Shown piece after piece: positions 1-11,283 of a stretch of DNA of 64,000 nucleotides. The notes below the pieces were generated by a model. It saw nothing but the letters and a program-made list of their open reading frames with translations, did not search any database and was not told the DNA's origin. Both the position numbers and the translations under genes were made by a program. Positions within the stretch are counted from its first letter, which is position 1. Every line of letters starts with the position of its first letter. The DNA is from Medicago truncatula (Eukaryota; Streptophyta; Magnoliopsida; Fabales; Fabaceae): the NCBI RefSeq assembly GCF_003473485.1, contig NC_053042.1:19488501-19552500 (forward strand), given 5' to 3'.

Positions 1-1942
1 AACCTACAAAAATCATAGATGAAGACAGACTCTTTGGATTTCATCTAATTTCATTTGGAAAAGGAAACTATAAAAAGCATATTGATTCTTATAGAAAAAG
101 AAAGGAATAACTGAGGCTATTCAAACAAGCATGTGCCGCAAGTGGTATCATGGATTTTCAATTTATGGGTGCAAAAATCATCCGGTTGGTTGTAGTGTTG
201 TCGATTCCGGATGGAGGAACAAGGACAAAAACCAAAAAAACCATCATATAAAAGTGCCATTGTGGTCTATGGCGTTGTCAAAACTCTTGATATCCCCATA
301 CATTGGGTCGTGGCCGCCATTTAACAACACAGGTTTGTTGAATATGCTACCAAACTCTTGATATCCAGAGGAATGCATATGCTTAGTAGGACTCTACTGT
401 TCAAACAATCAAATTTCAAGCCCAAAGGACTGTTAAATAATGAAGCACTGACACAAACATCGGAAACGATACTGACACGGACACGACAATACCGATACAA
501 TTTTAAGAAAAATGACATAATTCAGTGTAATCGCAGGTGTCGGACACCAGGACACACCTTCAATCAGAAGTGTCGTGCAACAAAGAGTAAGAGATGTAAT
601 TTAACAACCACTAGTGTGTTATAAGTTATAACCTAAGAACTAAAGTTTTTGGGATAGTACATTCATGATAATTATCATTATACTTGTTCAAATTTATATA
701 AAAAATTGAAGATAAAAGAATGAAATCAAGAAAAAAGACAAGTAAAAAGAAACATGCAAACAATTGATGGATGATAAGGTGTTGAAAACATAAGACAGAA
801 CATGATCAAATACCTCTTCCTCTTCCTCTTCATATCCCAATGAATGTGATGATTCTTACCCCCAACACAGCGGCGAATATGAGTTATGTCTAACTCACTC
901 AACAAAACCATTCATTTCATTTTTTGTTTATTTTATGGAAGTTATATTATATGGAGATTGAAAATATTTCAAAATTTCCCTAAAAAAAATCAAAATAAAG
1001 TGGTTTAAGGTTATTACAAAACGTATTTAGAAATGTAATAATGATGTTAAAAGATAGGACAAATTTACTTAACCAACTTTATTTATTATTGATGTAATAT
1101 TTTGTTAGTAGTGTACACTAAATTAATTAGAGAGTACAATTGAAATTGGAAGTAAAATAATAAATTTATATCGAAACAAGTTTTGTGTTTGGTTTCATGG
1201 AAATTTGTTTAAAATCTATTTTTTAGTGATTTGTAGGATTTGAGATCTAGATTGTTAGGGTGGTGTATGACTTATAAGTTTGGTTTCTTTCAAGGATCTA
1301 TAGGAAAAGAAGGTACTATTCACCTCCGAAGGTAATTGTGGGGTTGTTTCTCAACAATTTAAGGTTCAAGGGGGTCGAAGCGGAGACATAACAAAGATGA
1401 ATTCTCAGAGTAGAAGCTTAAAGGATTTCGTGCAAAATTAAGATTTCAAGATGTTGTGGCTGTCCCGATTCAAGAGGACTTAGAAGATTAGATCTTGTGT
1501 GATTTCTTAGCATAGATGATTAGGAATCGAAAGAATTTTTGTAATTATATGCTTGTAAACATTTTCATCATAGTAGAAACCCGTAGAAGAGACGTATTCT
1601 TCTAAGAATAGAAGACGTACCCCTAGAGAGGACGAAAAGGAGGAATCTCTACAAATCTCGGTGTCCTTCTCTCCTTTAATTGTGATATATATGAATCTAT
1701 TTAATTAATGAATTGGTTACCATTTGATTATGAGTTTATTTTGTATCAATTTGATCTCTATCTTTAATCACTTGCTATAAATTTAGTCCTTAGCATATTT
1801 TCATAATGAATAATGAGTAAAATTGACAAATGCAATGGCTTAGTCCTATTTAAAATATTCAAAACTCGTCATTTTCACTCGAATGGGTCTCTTGTTTAAA
1901 GTTGTGAACTTTAATTTTTCTTATATTAAGGACGGATGGGAG
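1..1942. other. gene-free AT-rich DNA
   Basis: No reading frame here looks like a gene. Around 450-560 lies a run of GACAC/TGTCGG-type sequence resembling the 'cgtgtcggtgtccg' repeat scattered in legume genomes; a second copy lies at 7150-7255. Around 1490-1690 the sequence has a worn LTR-like look (gaagacgtaccc followed by a pyrimidine-rich tract), but no second LTR or primer site was found. Confidence 0.5.
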
Positions 1943-2150
1943 GGGCGCGGTTATCGTGCATAAAGAAATCCTTATGCACCCTACATAAATCCAGAAATGG
2001 TTTATGTGAGTTGTACTCCAAAACCATTAAATATACTTAATGGTTTCCAGCACCCTGCATAAAATTATGCCAAAATCATTTTACTGTGGAAATGGTTTCT
2101 GTGAGTTGTACTCCAAAACCATTTCTAGATTTATGCACCATAACCGCACT
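1943..2150. mobile_element. 208-bp MITE with 10-bp target duplication (Mutator-like)
   Basis: The ends are inverted copies: the left begins GGGCGCGGTTATCGTGCATAAA-like and the right end, reverse complemented, reads AGTGCGGTTATGGTGCATAA. The element is flanked by a perfect direct repeat CGGATGGGAG at 1933-1942 and 2151-2160. A 9-11 bp target duplication is the habit of Mutator-like elements. Inside, a ~30-bp segment around TGTGAGTTGTACTCCAAAAC occurs twice. There is no coding capacity. Confidence 0.88.
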
Positions 2151-3734
2151 CGGATGGGAGTACTTCACATCATCATATGTTAATCCATTGTATAAGTAGC
2201 CTTAACCAAATTTGATTTTGTCACTACTATTTCTTTCTTCTGCATTCTTACCGTTTTTATTAACTACTTTCTTAATCCTTTACTCTCTCATTTCCTTGAT
2301 CCTTCAAATTGTTGTCTTTTATTTTCAACATCATCAACATGGCTCAATGTGATTTCTAAAATCTTTCTCACAACTACGATAATGATGAGGAATCTGTTAT
2401 CAATTTTTTTTTCTTTGGGTTGGTCTAATGATGTTGGCTTGAGATCTTAAAATATGCTCCTTTTAAGATCTCAGATTCGATTGTCATTAATGTTAAATTT
2501 TGTTCGTTAAGTCCATAGAGAGACTTTGGCTTTAAATGGGACCCTAATTGTGGGATTAGATGCATCAGATTAGTCGGTCTCTAGTCGGATACCGAGTTCT
2601 CAAAAACAAAAGAAAAAAATCTTTCTCCTTTTGCTCATTCAAAACGTGATAATATGAGTTTGTTGAATCTCTCTTCAACTTATGATTTATCAGAAGATAG
2701 AGTAGTGCTAGCAACATTCTCTTCTTAACAGTATCTCTACCACTCACCTTCTTATTTGCTTAAATCATGGTGGATCTCACACTTTAGAAACGGGTTCCAC
2801 TAAAATGGTGGATCATACATTGGTTTCATCCAATAAAAAAATGAGTGTTGAAGAAAGTCTTGAAGAGATAGTGTCCCTAACATTCCTCCAAAAGATATGT
2901 TGTTTCTTAAATATTGCATCGGTCTAAGGGAGCTCTTTGGCTTGCCTTTCTTTTGCGATTGGTTCACCATAGAAGGAAGGTCAACCAATTTGCGATTTTT
3001 CACTCATCCAACGCCTATTTACTTGAGGTGATTGGCTTTGCTGGGGATTTCTCAGGCACAACAATGGAAGACTTAGGGGTTTTTAAGGACATTTTGTGTG
3101 GATTGAAGCCCAGTTTCTACAAAATATTTACACATTTTTTTCTTTTTCAAAACAATTTTATTTTTTGTTACTTTCTCGTAAAGAAATTATTGTATGCCAT
3201 ATTACTATAAGTAAAAACATATTACAAGAACCACTGTATCCACATGCCTACTTTCTCTTCTTAACCCTATTTTATTTTTTCTATTTTTCCCATGCAAGTT
3301 ACGACTAAGCCATTTGTTAGATGTCATGAGATAATAGTGTTAATCTTTGTCACTTTAAATGAAAACAATTTTTTTTAAACTACTAAACCCGCTCTTTGAA
3401 TGTATGAAAGTGATGCCTATGATATAAACTAAAAAGGTAATATTTTTATATAATTTTATACTTCTTGGAACTATTATATGATGATTTTATGTGTGTGACT
3501 TATAGTAGTGGATGAATATGATGATGAATGCCTTTTTTAAGTATGGTGATGAATGTTTGTTCAATGGATGTTGTGTGTGTGATAGAGAGATCTAGTTATT
3601 TTGTCATGGCTCATGTGTGCATAAGTCTTCTAAAAGAAAATTGTTTTGCGTTTCCATTATTGTAGTGGTTATTTTGGATTTTGTTGGAAGATTGTATGGA
3701 AAATAGTTTTCAAAGAGACACGGCTAAGACATTG
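2151..3734. other. gene-free stretch
   Basis: Only short broken frames are present. A sequence starting ATGGCTCAATGTGATTTC at 2339 and a frame around 2890-3120 look like decayed coding DNA, but I recognise no family. No RNA gene was seen. Confidence 0.4.
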
Positions 3735-3918
3735 ATTTTTTAGAAATGTTATTTGAACAACTATTTGTTTGGACAATTCATGGGACAACTAAAATATAAG
3801 TATTGGCACAAAAATCAAAGCAATGAAAAGAGAAAGTAAAAATATAATGTAAATATGAGAGATAAAGTTGTTAAAAAATTGTCACAAAATGGTTGTTCAA
3901 ATACTCATTTCTCTTGAT
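3735..3918. mobile_element. worn MITE of the GAGTAATGATATTT family
   Basis: The inverted ends resemble the better-preserved copies at 8544-8727 and 32077-32244: the left end is AGAAATGTTATTTGAACAAC and the right end reads GGTTGTTCAAATACTCATTTC. The target duplication is not clear. No coding capacity. Confidence 0.55.
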
Positions 3919-4002
3919 TTTTTGTTCAATGTGGTATAAAATTATGTTGGTACATCATGGTAGCGAGCATCACACAATGCATGTCAGCACTGTTCCACAA
4001 AT

Positions 4003-4150
4003 CGAGTGTTAACTCGTAAATTCGCCCGAGTTTACGTTTTTAGGTGGCAAAAACGTGTTAACTCGGACGTAAACTCGGTTTTTGGTGAAATCGGAAAGTT
4101 TGACCGAGTTAACATGTGTTAAACTCGTGTAAACTCGTCCGAGTTTACCT
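4003..4150. repeat. cluster of GAGTTAACTCG / TAAACTCG motifs
   Basis: In about 150 bases the words TAAACTCG, GTTAACTCG and CGAGTTTAC occur about ten times in both orientations, so much of the stretch is self-complementary. This looks like the sub-terminal region of a DNA transposon, but no matching second end was found. Confidence 0.55.
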
Positions 4151-4780
4151 TTGATTTTTTTATTTATTTTTTTGGTTATTATTTTTGTCTCATTTTTTTT
4201 CAAAATCCAATTTTTTTTTCAATCCCAAGGTGTTGAAATGTTGTCTTTACGGTTAACATAACTCGTTTTTTCCATGCTTGTTATGTACAGAAGCTACGCC
4301 TATGCGTGACAATGACATACATTGAATTTTAGGGAATGCATTCAGAAGCTTGTTATTATTGATTGATTTGAAATCATTCAAATATATTACTTGCTCAAGT
4401 ATTTAAATGAGAAAATGGTTTTATTGAAAATCCTTTTGGGTTAGACTTGGGTGCTATGTTATTTTTCAACTCTTTTGAAAGCTTGAATTTATTCAAATAT
4501 CAGAACCGGCGGTCTGAATCGACTCAAACAAGTCAATGAGTTTTGTTCTCCTTTTGAATCGATTCATTGTTGCACATAAGGGTCGTCAAATCGATTCAAT
4601 CTTCATACACTGCCCATAGTTAAATCTAATAATATGAATTGATTCAGAAAGTGTATTTTGGAAGGAAAAAAAATTGCTATTTTTTGCACTATGCACCCAC
4701 ACCTATAAATACAACATTCCCTCGTTTTATCCATTCATTACTTTTCTTTTTATCTCTCAAAAACCATATTAAAACACTTT

Positions 4781-5342
4781 CTTCATAATTCTTTGTGAGA
4801 ATTAGTTATAGTGTTAGAGGTATAATCGTAGGTTGTGTAATGATTTGAATATTTTAAGAAATTTGAGGTGCTCAAAGTTCCAAAGGACACAAGAAGGCTT
4901 TCTTTTCACTTTTACAAGCTAGGGGATTTTTCTAGTTTATCAACACTGAATAAAATCAAAGGAATCTATGTGAAAGAATGAATCTTTACGAAGATTGCCG
5001 AAGGATCTCACATGATTGAATATTAGAATGATTGAGGCATCAAATTCATGGATCTCGGATTCTTCATAGTTCTTTGTGAGAATTGGTTCTAGTATTAGAG
5101 GTACAATCGTGTGGTTATGTAATGATTTGAATATTTCAAGGAATTTGAGGTGCTCATAGTTTCAAAGGACACAAGAAGGCTTTTTTTTTTTCCGTCTATA
5201 AGTTAAGGGATTTTTTTACTTTATCAACACCGAAGGAAATCAAAGGAATCTATGTGGAAGAATGAATTTTTACGAAGATTGACAAAGGATCTCACAAGAT
5301 TGAATTTGAAGGGTTGAGGCAACAAATTCGTGGATCTCGGAT
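4781..5342. repeat. two-copy tandem duplication, about 280 bp per unit
   Basis: 4781-5063 and 5064-5342 are near copies: both run from TTCTTTGTGAGAATT through GGACACAAGAAGGCTT and TACGAAGATTG to GGATCTCGGATT. Differences are scattered point changes plus a longer poly-T in unit 2. The following sequence (5400-5520, with gtggacgtaccc) looks LTR-like, so the unit may be part of an old LTR. Confidence 0.7.
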
Positions 5343-5841
5343 TAGGATCAATTTAGAGACGATCTTACTAGGGTATTGGTCATCTTTTGGGTTAAAGAGT
5401 AACAAGATTCTTTGAATGCTTGTAATCAATCCTTGTAGAACATCGTGTATCATAGCGGAATAACATATATTTTTTTATGAAGAGTGGACGTACCCAAATC
5501 AAAGAATCATGTGTTAAGTGATTGAATGCATTAGAACTCTTTTTTCTTAGAAGGATTTTATGTTTTCAATTATTATTATTAAATCACTTGTCATAAATGA
5601 AATTAACTTGTTAATGATTTTATCATTGATTAAATATTTGTGATTTTTATTGGTAGTGATTTCTTTGTTTAAAGTATAGGTTTGATTTCCTGACCAAAAG
5701 AAAAAAAATATAGGTTTGAAATAAGATAATTAAAAAAAAGGGGAATATAATTATTGTTCGAGCATCGAAAGAGATACACAAGTTATTGTTTGAAATGGAA
5801 AGAAAAAAGTACTATAGTATTCTAGATGACAACCTAAATAG

Positions 5842-7402
5842 TCATTCGGTGTCGGTCATTTTAAACCGTCTGATTGGAGAATCAATCACGCTGGATACAG
5901 ACAATGGAGATGATGAAGGTGAAGGTGAAGATGATGATGAAATGGACGGTGGTGATAATGAGTGTTTACATGCTTCTTCTAGCTTCGGTTTGTTGTTGAT
6001 TGCTACTCCAACCTCCCTTGTTGCCATGTAACCCTTCAATCGTTTCACATCACATAACTTCACTGGCTTTATTATAAAATCCTTTGCACCTTCTTCCAAA
6101 CATCTACATATTTTCAATATTTACAAATCATTTATTTTTTCTACTTCATCACAATTTCTAATGGTAACTAATAACAATAAGAATTTTAAAAAATAGTTGA
6201 TTTACTATGTTAAAAGTTATGTATGCAACAAATTAACAATAATGATTTATTTTTTTGAAGATAACAATAATAATAATAATTTATACTTATATATAATGGT
6301 GATATATTTTTTTAAGCGTCTCTTTTCTTTGGTCAAAAAATACTTTTAAATAAACTTGCTTATGAAAAAAATTATATTATTTTTGTCATTGAAAACATTA
6401 AGGATTCATATTACATCTGTTATTTTTATATCATCAGTGTTATTAAAAAGTATAATCATGGTTTATTACGGTTTAAAATTCATAGATATCTATTTCATAC
6501 TTCCCCTCAAAAAACATCTATTTCATACTTATTCTTTTAATCAAAATTAAAATTTCACAGAATACAATATTCTTAATTTAGATGCGTTAGTGAAATAAAA
6601 AGGGACAAAATTATCTAATAAAAATAATAGTACCTGTCTATACGTGGCAAAACATTTTCAGAAGACATAATCACCACGGGAATTTCTTTAAAAGTGGACG
6701 ATTCCTGCATCAAAATGACAATTTCGGATCAAACTTCACTAACAATATAATCAAAAGAGTGAAAAATAAATTATGATAATGATTTTGTCAATGGAATTGT
6801 GATAATGAATTTGAACCTTAATTTTTTTTAGCAACTCATAACCAGTCATTTCTGGCATGCAATAATCTGTAATAACAAGATCCACCTTCAAAGGCTAAGG
6901 AAACAAAAACAAAATAAAATAAAATCAGTAAATTAATATTTTATAGTAAAAGAATAAAATAAAAACTACAAGAAAAATAAAAAATTGCCACGTACAACAG
7001 AACCATCAGATTCAGAATTCTCTCTCTGCTCATCCAACCCCAAAAATTGCAGTGCTCTGATTCCACTATCCACAGCAGTAACTAGTTCTCAAACAAAAAC
7101 AAAAATCATCAACACATTAAATTTTAAACAGTAATAAAAAAAAATAATACTCTATGAAGCACGGATACGAACATGACACGTGTAATTATATGTATCAGTG
7201 TCATGTCAGTATCGGACACAACACATGTTCGAGATCAGAACACGTCTAATCTAAGAAGTATTTGTGTTTCATGAATAACACTAAATAAAATCACAAACTC
7301 ACCTTTACAAGCAGAAATCTTGAGCAACCTTTCAATAACTTTCCGATCAATGAGACTATCATCCACAGCCAAAACATGAACCTCTTCAGAATTTGTCTCC
7401 AT
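5842..7402 (-). CDS. type-A cytokinin response regulator, five exons
   Basis: This encodes a 198-aa receiver-domain protein that should damp cytokinin signalling after phosphotransfer from an HPt protein. Exons on the minus strand are 7402-7303, 7081-6996, 6894-6817, 6704-6634 and 6103-5842; all borders are GT/AG and phases sum to 597 bp. The acidic pair D14-D15 (HVLAVDDS), the phospho-acceptor D72 ([15 protein letters not shown]), S102 (VVIMSS) and K124 (FIIKPVK) are all present, so the receiver should be active. After the receiver comes only a short Ser/Pro- and acidic-rich tail ending [12 protein letters not shown]. There is no Myb-like B motif, which makes it type-A. The tail with SPIRR resembles Arabidopsis ARR3/ARR4, but I do not assign an ortholog. 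Intron 1 holds a worn dispersed repeat (7150-7255). Confidence 0.93.
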
Positions 7403-8075
7403 CACTTCTCACTTGAAGAAAAACAAAGCACCAAATAGGTTATGTTATGTTGTATTTTTGTAGGTGTCTAAACCTTAAATATAGTGTGACAATGTGATAT
7501 GTTATGTTGTACCTGACCAATTTTTTGTATGATCAAATTTCCCGCTTTGTTCTCTAACTTTAAAAGTCTCTTTTTTAATTTAGCAAAAAATGATAGGGAA
7601 TCAAATCCTTCTTTTACCTCTTTAATTTGTTTTGATTTTTTTGTTGATTTTGTTTTTGTGGTAAAGGTTTCTATTTTTTTCAATAATAATAATAATGTAG
7701 AAGATATTCTGCTGATTCAAATTTGATTAAAAAAAGTAAGGTTTTGATGGTTTTTATCAAAATAAAAAAGTAAGGTGTCGATGGGATTTTCTGTGGACTG
7801 GCATTTACATTTTTAGCTTATGTTTAAGCTTATGTTTTTTTAAGTAGAGATTTCTTTTCTTTTTTTTTTTTAAGAAGTTTTAAGAGAATATTTCTTATTT
7901 CTTAATTATTCGGAGGATAACGGATGGAATTTTGGCAAAACTCTGAAAAATGCAAGCTCATAATCAATCAAATAAAAAAAGATTATAATTTCTTTTTTAA
8001 AGGGTATAATTGTTTTTTTGAAAGAAGTATAATTGATTTTTATGTACGTACTAGTATATAACCCTTTTAATAATT
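7403..8075. other. upstream region of the response regulator
   Basis: This is the 5' flank of the minus-strand response regulator, AT-rich with poly-T tracts. It should hold the promoter, but I could not confidently pick out individual elements. Confidence 0.4.
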
Positions 8076-8084
8076 AATAAAGAT

Positions 8085-8215
8085 CATCGTGAGTTTAGCT
8101 CAGTTGTAGAGATATTGTATATTTATATGCAGGTCGAAGTTCGAACCCCGGACACTCCACTTCTCCGTTAAATTGTGTGAGTTTTAGCCACTAAACTACT
8201 TGACAAAAAAAAATC
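8085..8215 (+). mobile_element. tRNA-derived SINE
   Basis: An RNA polymerase III promoter is visible: an A-box-like TTTAGCTCAGTTG near 8094 and a B-box GTTCGAACCCC at 8139-8149. A family-specific tail ending CTACTTGAC and an A-run follow. It is flanked by AATAAAGAT at 8076-8084 and 8216-8224. The body past the B box does not fold as a tRNA, so it is a retroposon and not a tRNA gene. Related copies lie at 25557 and 60899. Confidence 0.85.
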
Positions 8216-8455
8216 AATAAAGATACTTTTTACTGCCCCTATAAAAAAAGAAAGATACTTTTTAATATAAGAAAAAAAAACTTTCTGCTCAATTAATAAT
8301 AGAAGATTGTGCCTTTTTTTTTAGGAATAGAAGATTGTGCCTCTAATCTCCAATTGCATGGAAAGATTAGAGTGGAATGATTTCAATTTTTTTTATAAAA
8401 TCAAGAACACTATAAAAAAAATGGCTTTTATATGAGATACTTACTCATTTATACA

Positions 8456-8480
8456 AAAAAAAAAAAAAAAAAAAAAAAAA
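8456..8480. repeat. poly-A tract
   Basis: An uninterrupted A run of about 25 bases. It may be a retroposon tail, but nothing recognisable is attached. Confidence 0.7.
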
Positions 8481-8543
8481 TTCACAATATATGATTTTGT
8501 TTTTTTAGTCAAATAGGCTAATGGTACAAATTCATTAAAACAA

Positions 8544-8727
8544 AAGAAATGATATTTATACAACCATTTTGTTACAACTTTTTGACAATTTTCTCTCTCA
8601 TACTCACATTATTATCTTATTCTCTCTCTTCCTTTTCTCTCTCCATTGTTTTTGACCAATGAAAAGAGAGAAGAAAAAAAATTGTCGCAAAAATTGTATC
8701 AAATGGTTGTTCAAAATATCACTACTC
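8544..8727. mobile_element. 184-bp MITE with 9-bp target duplication
   Basis: Ends AAGAAATGATATTTATACAA and (reverse complement of the right end) GAGTAGTGATATTTTGAACA are inverted copies. They are flanked by TTAAAACAA at 8535-8543 and 8728-8736. Same family as 32077-32244. Non-coding; the 9-bp duplication points to Mutator-like transposase. Confidence 0.85.
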
Positions 8728-8736
8728 TTAAAACAA

Positions 8737-9199
8737 GTAAGAAATTCGACCTCTACGAATAAAATGCAATGTTCATACCGACAATGATAGTTTCAATTTT
8801 TAATATATTATAATTAATTTTTTTGATAGTCATTTAATCAATAAGCTTGCATCATCTTTAATTCAATATCTTATATTTAAGATTATAATAACTACTTAAT
8901 AAGCTTACTTTAATCAAAATATTATTCTATTTCTTTCCTTTAGAAATATTCCTTAATCCGTGTACAAATTTTAATTGATTTCATTATAAAAGATGGTTAA
9001 TGGATGACTGGAAATGAGTGATTATAACTATAGTTATATACAATTAAAATCAATATCACTTATGTCAAAAAATAAAACTCATAAGATAATGCAAACCCGT
9101 ACTTTACTAAATTAACTCAATTAACTAATCTCAATTGTATATGGAAAATTAATGATTTTATACGCTAAGTCCATGTTACTTTAGAATTTCTTTTTTGAA
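8737..9199. other. gene-free AT-rich DNA
   Basis: No coding, RNA or element signal recognised. Confidence 0.4.
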
Positions 9200-9500
9200 G
9201 AAATTAAAATGGGATATATCAACAACGGCGATGGAAACTCCTCAGTACAAGGTGTATCAGAGGGTCTAACCCAAAAAAAACAGTCACAATGTATAATTAC
9301 AAAAATAAGGTCAGTCGATACCTAGACAAAGTAAAAGGTCCGACCACCAGCTCTTAGATCTGTACACAAAAGTAGTTTTATTGGCTTTTAACCACCACAA
9401 TGAATGAAGTTTAACTTTTTCTAAGAGCTGTTTAATAGGTGTTTCAACGTTATTGAACAGTCTATTATTTCGTTCATTCCAAACCAGCCAAACGCAAAGC
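9200..9500 (-). mobile_element. 3' end of a LINE retrotransposon
   Basis: Read on the minus strand, the sequence encodes the familiar carboxyl end of plant L1-type polyproteins, beginning VWNERNNRLF and continuing with Trp-rich KLHS.WWLKAN and SWWSDLLLCLG, then a stop near 9330. Only this terminal part remains. It ends abruptly next to copia sequence near 9500. Confidence 0.75.
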
Positions 9501-9519
9501 AGCCAGATTAATTGTAAGA

Positions 9520-10386
9520 ACGATTGTCAAGCCTTTAAATTCTTTTTGGAATTACAAGTCAAACAGCACAAAGATGGTATTTTCATTTGTCAAGAAAAAT
9601 ATATCAAAGATCTTCTTAAAAAATATAAGATGAATGAAGACAAGATTATGACTACACCTATGCATTCTTCATCAAATCTACAAAGATGAAAATGGAAAAG
9701 ATTTCCCTGAGAAAGAATATAGAGGAATGATTGGATCTCTTTTATATTTAACTGCTAGTAGACCTGACATTGTTTTTGCAGTTGGCTTATGTGCTAGATT
9801 TCAAACTGCACCAAAAGAGTCTCACTACATTGCAGTTAAAAGAATTTTCAGATACCTTGTAGGCACTCCAAGTGTCGGTCTATGGTATAAAAAGGGAACA
9901 CGCTTTGATCTTATGGTATATTATGATGCTGACTATGCTGGACATAAATTAGAAAGAAAAAGTACAAGTGGTGCATGTCAACTCCTCAGAGAAGCTTTAG
10001 TCAGCTGGTGTTGTAGAAAACAAAGTACTATAGCATTATCCACCACAGAAGCTGAATACATTTCCGCTGCAAATTGCTGCTCTCAGGTATTATAGATCAA
10101 AAATCAATTAGAAGATTTCTCTCTCAGGTACACAAATATTCAAATATTGTGTGATAATACTAGTGCTATAAATTTATCAAAAAATCCTATTCAACACTCC
10201 GTATCTAAACACATCGAAATTAAACATCACTTTATTCGTGATCATGTAAGTAAAAAGAAAGTTGTACTTGTCTTTGTTAACACAAACGATCAATTGACTG
10301 ATATTTTTACAAAACCCTTGATAGAGGATCGTTTTCTTCTCTTAAAAAATAAATTAAAAATAATTAAAAACCCCTTCTTAAATTAA
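9520..10386 (+). mobile_element. Ty1/copia relic, end of reverse transcriptase plus RNase H (Sirevirus type)
   Basis: The end of the copia reverse transcriptase (GIFICQEKYIKDLLKKYKM) is followed by the conserved linker (MIGSLLYLTASRPDI) and RNase H (YDADYAGHKLERKSTSG, ALSTTEAEYISAA, CDNTSAINLSKNP, DIFTKPL). These wordings are those of the Sirevirus branch. The frame is broken by a shift between about 9686 and 9727 and by an in-frame TAG at 10093-10095, where this family normally has Trp. Gag, protease, integrase and the 5' LTR are absent. Confidence 0.88.
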
Positions 10387-11283
10387 TTTTGTTTATTCTT
10401 ATCATTGTTTCAATTAATTTTGTCTACCACATGTATATTTATTTATATTTCTTTTAAGGAAAACACTAAAATGCATGACTAATGTTTTCGTTATTATTAT
10501 ACGACAAGACTAAAATGCTTCAATTTTAATTTTTATATCACTCAAGATAATTCATCTAACTTCTGAATGATTCTTATCATAAATATTAACTTGCACCTTC
10601 TTTTTTCTCACTTATCCAAATCACCCACGTTCTTTTTTTTGTCGTATTATTAACTGATAGCTAGTAAATAATACTTTAACATCTTGTTTTGTTATAAACA
10701 TAAATATCAGGGGTCCAATAGTCTTTTTTTTAAGATTCAATTGTGGTTGCTGGCAAAAAAGTGTTAGGATTTGACCTTTACGTTGTTTTTTTTTTTTTTT
10801 GGTTTAAAGAGCAAACTGCAGCTGTCGTGCTTGTTGCTGCATGAAAGAGTGTCGTGCTATATAGCACCACTCTTCTTTTAAATTTCCTTCTACTCTCACG
10901 CGAACAATTTTTTTTTTTGGCAAGTATAATTTTCTTTAAAAATTCTATACAATACTGCATCTTTTCTTTCCATAAAATCGTACCCTTTCTCCACCTAATC
11001 CTCATTTAATCAAATCTATCTCCTATTTTCTCTCAAATCACGCACCACTCTCTCTCTTTTCGCAAAGCTAATCAGGCAAGATAAAATCCTAGCCATCCAA
11101 ACTCTTCCATCAGAAAAACAAGCTAATCTAAAGTCATCATTCCATTATCTGATTACGTAGCCTTAACTCTGCACAAACCATCAACTCACACTATCACTAT
11201 TGTATACCCTTCAATCTTCTTCTTCATATAGATCATTTCTTTCTTAATCCATTTCAATCCATGCTCAAACTAACAAAAAAAAA
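10387..11283. other. spacer between copia pol and the downstream ORF
   Basis: AT-rich, no gene. Around 11040-11280 the sequence is pyrimidine-rich. In Sireviruses this is the position of the spacer before the extra downstream ORF. Confidence 0.45.

Noticed and set aside
8094..8150. tRNA gene at the A/B box
   Set aside because: The boxes are followed by a non-tRNA tail, an A-run and target duplications; it is a SINE. The same holds for 25557 and 60899.
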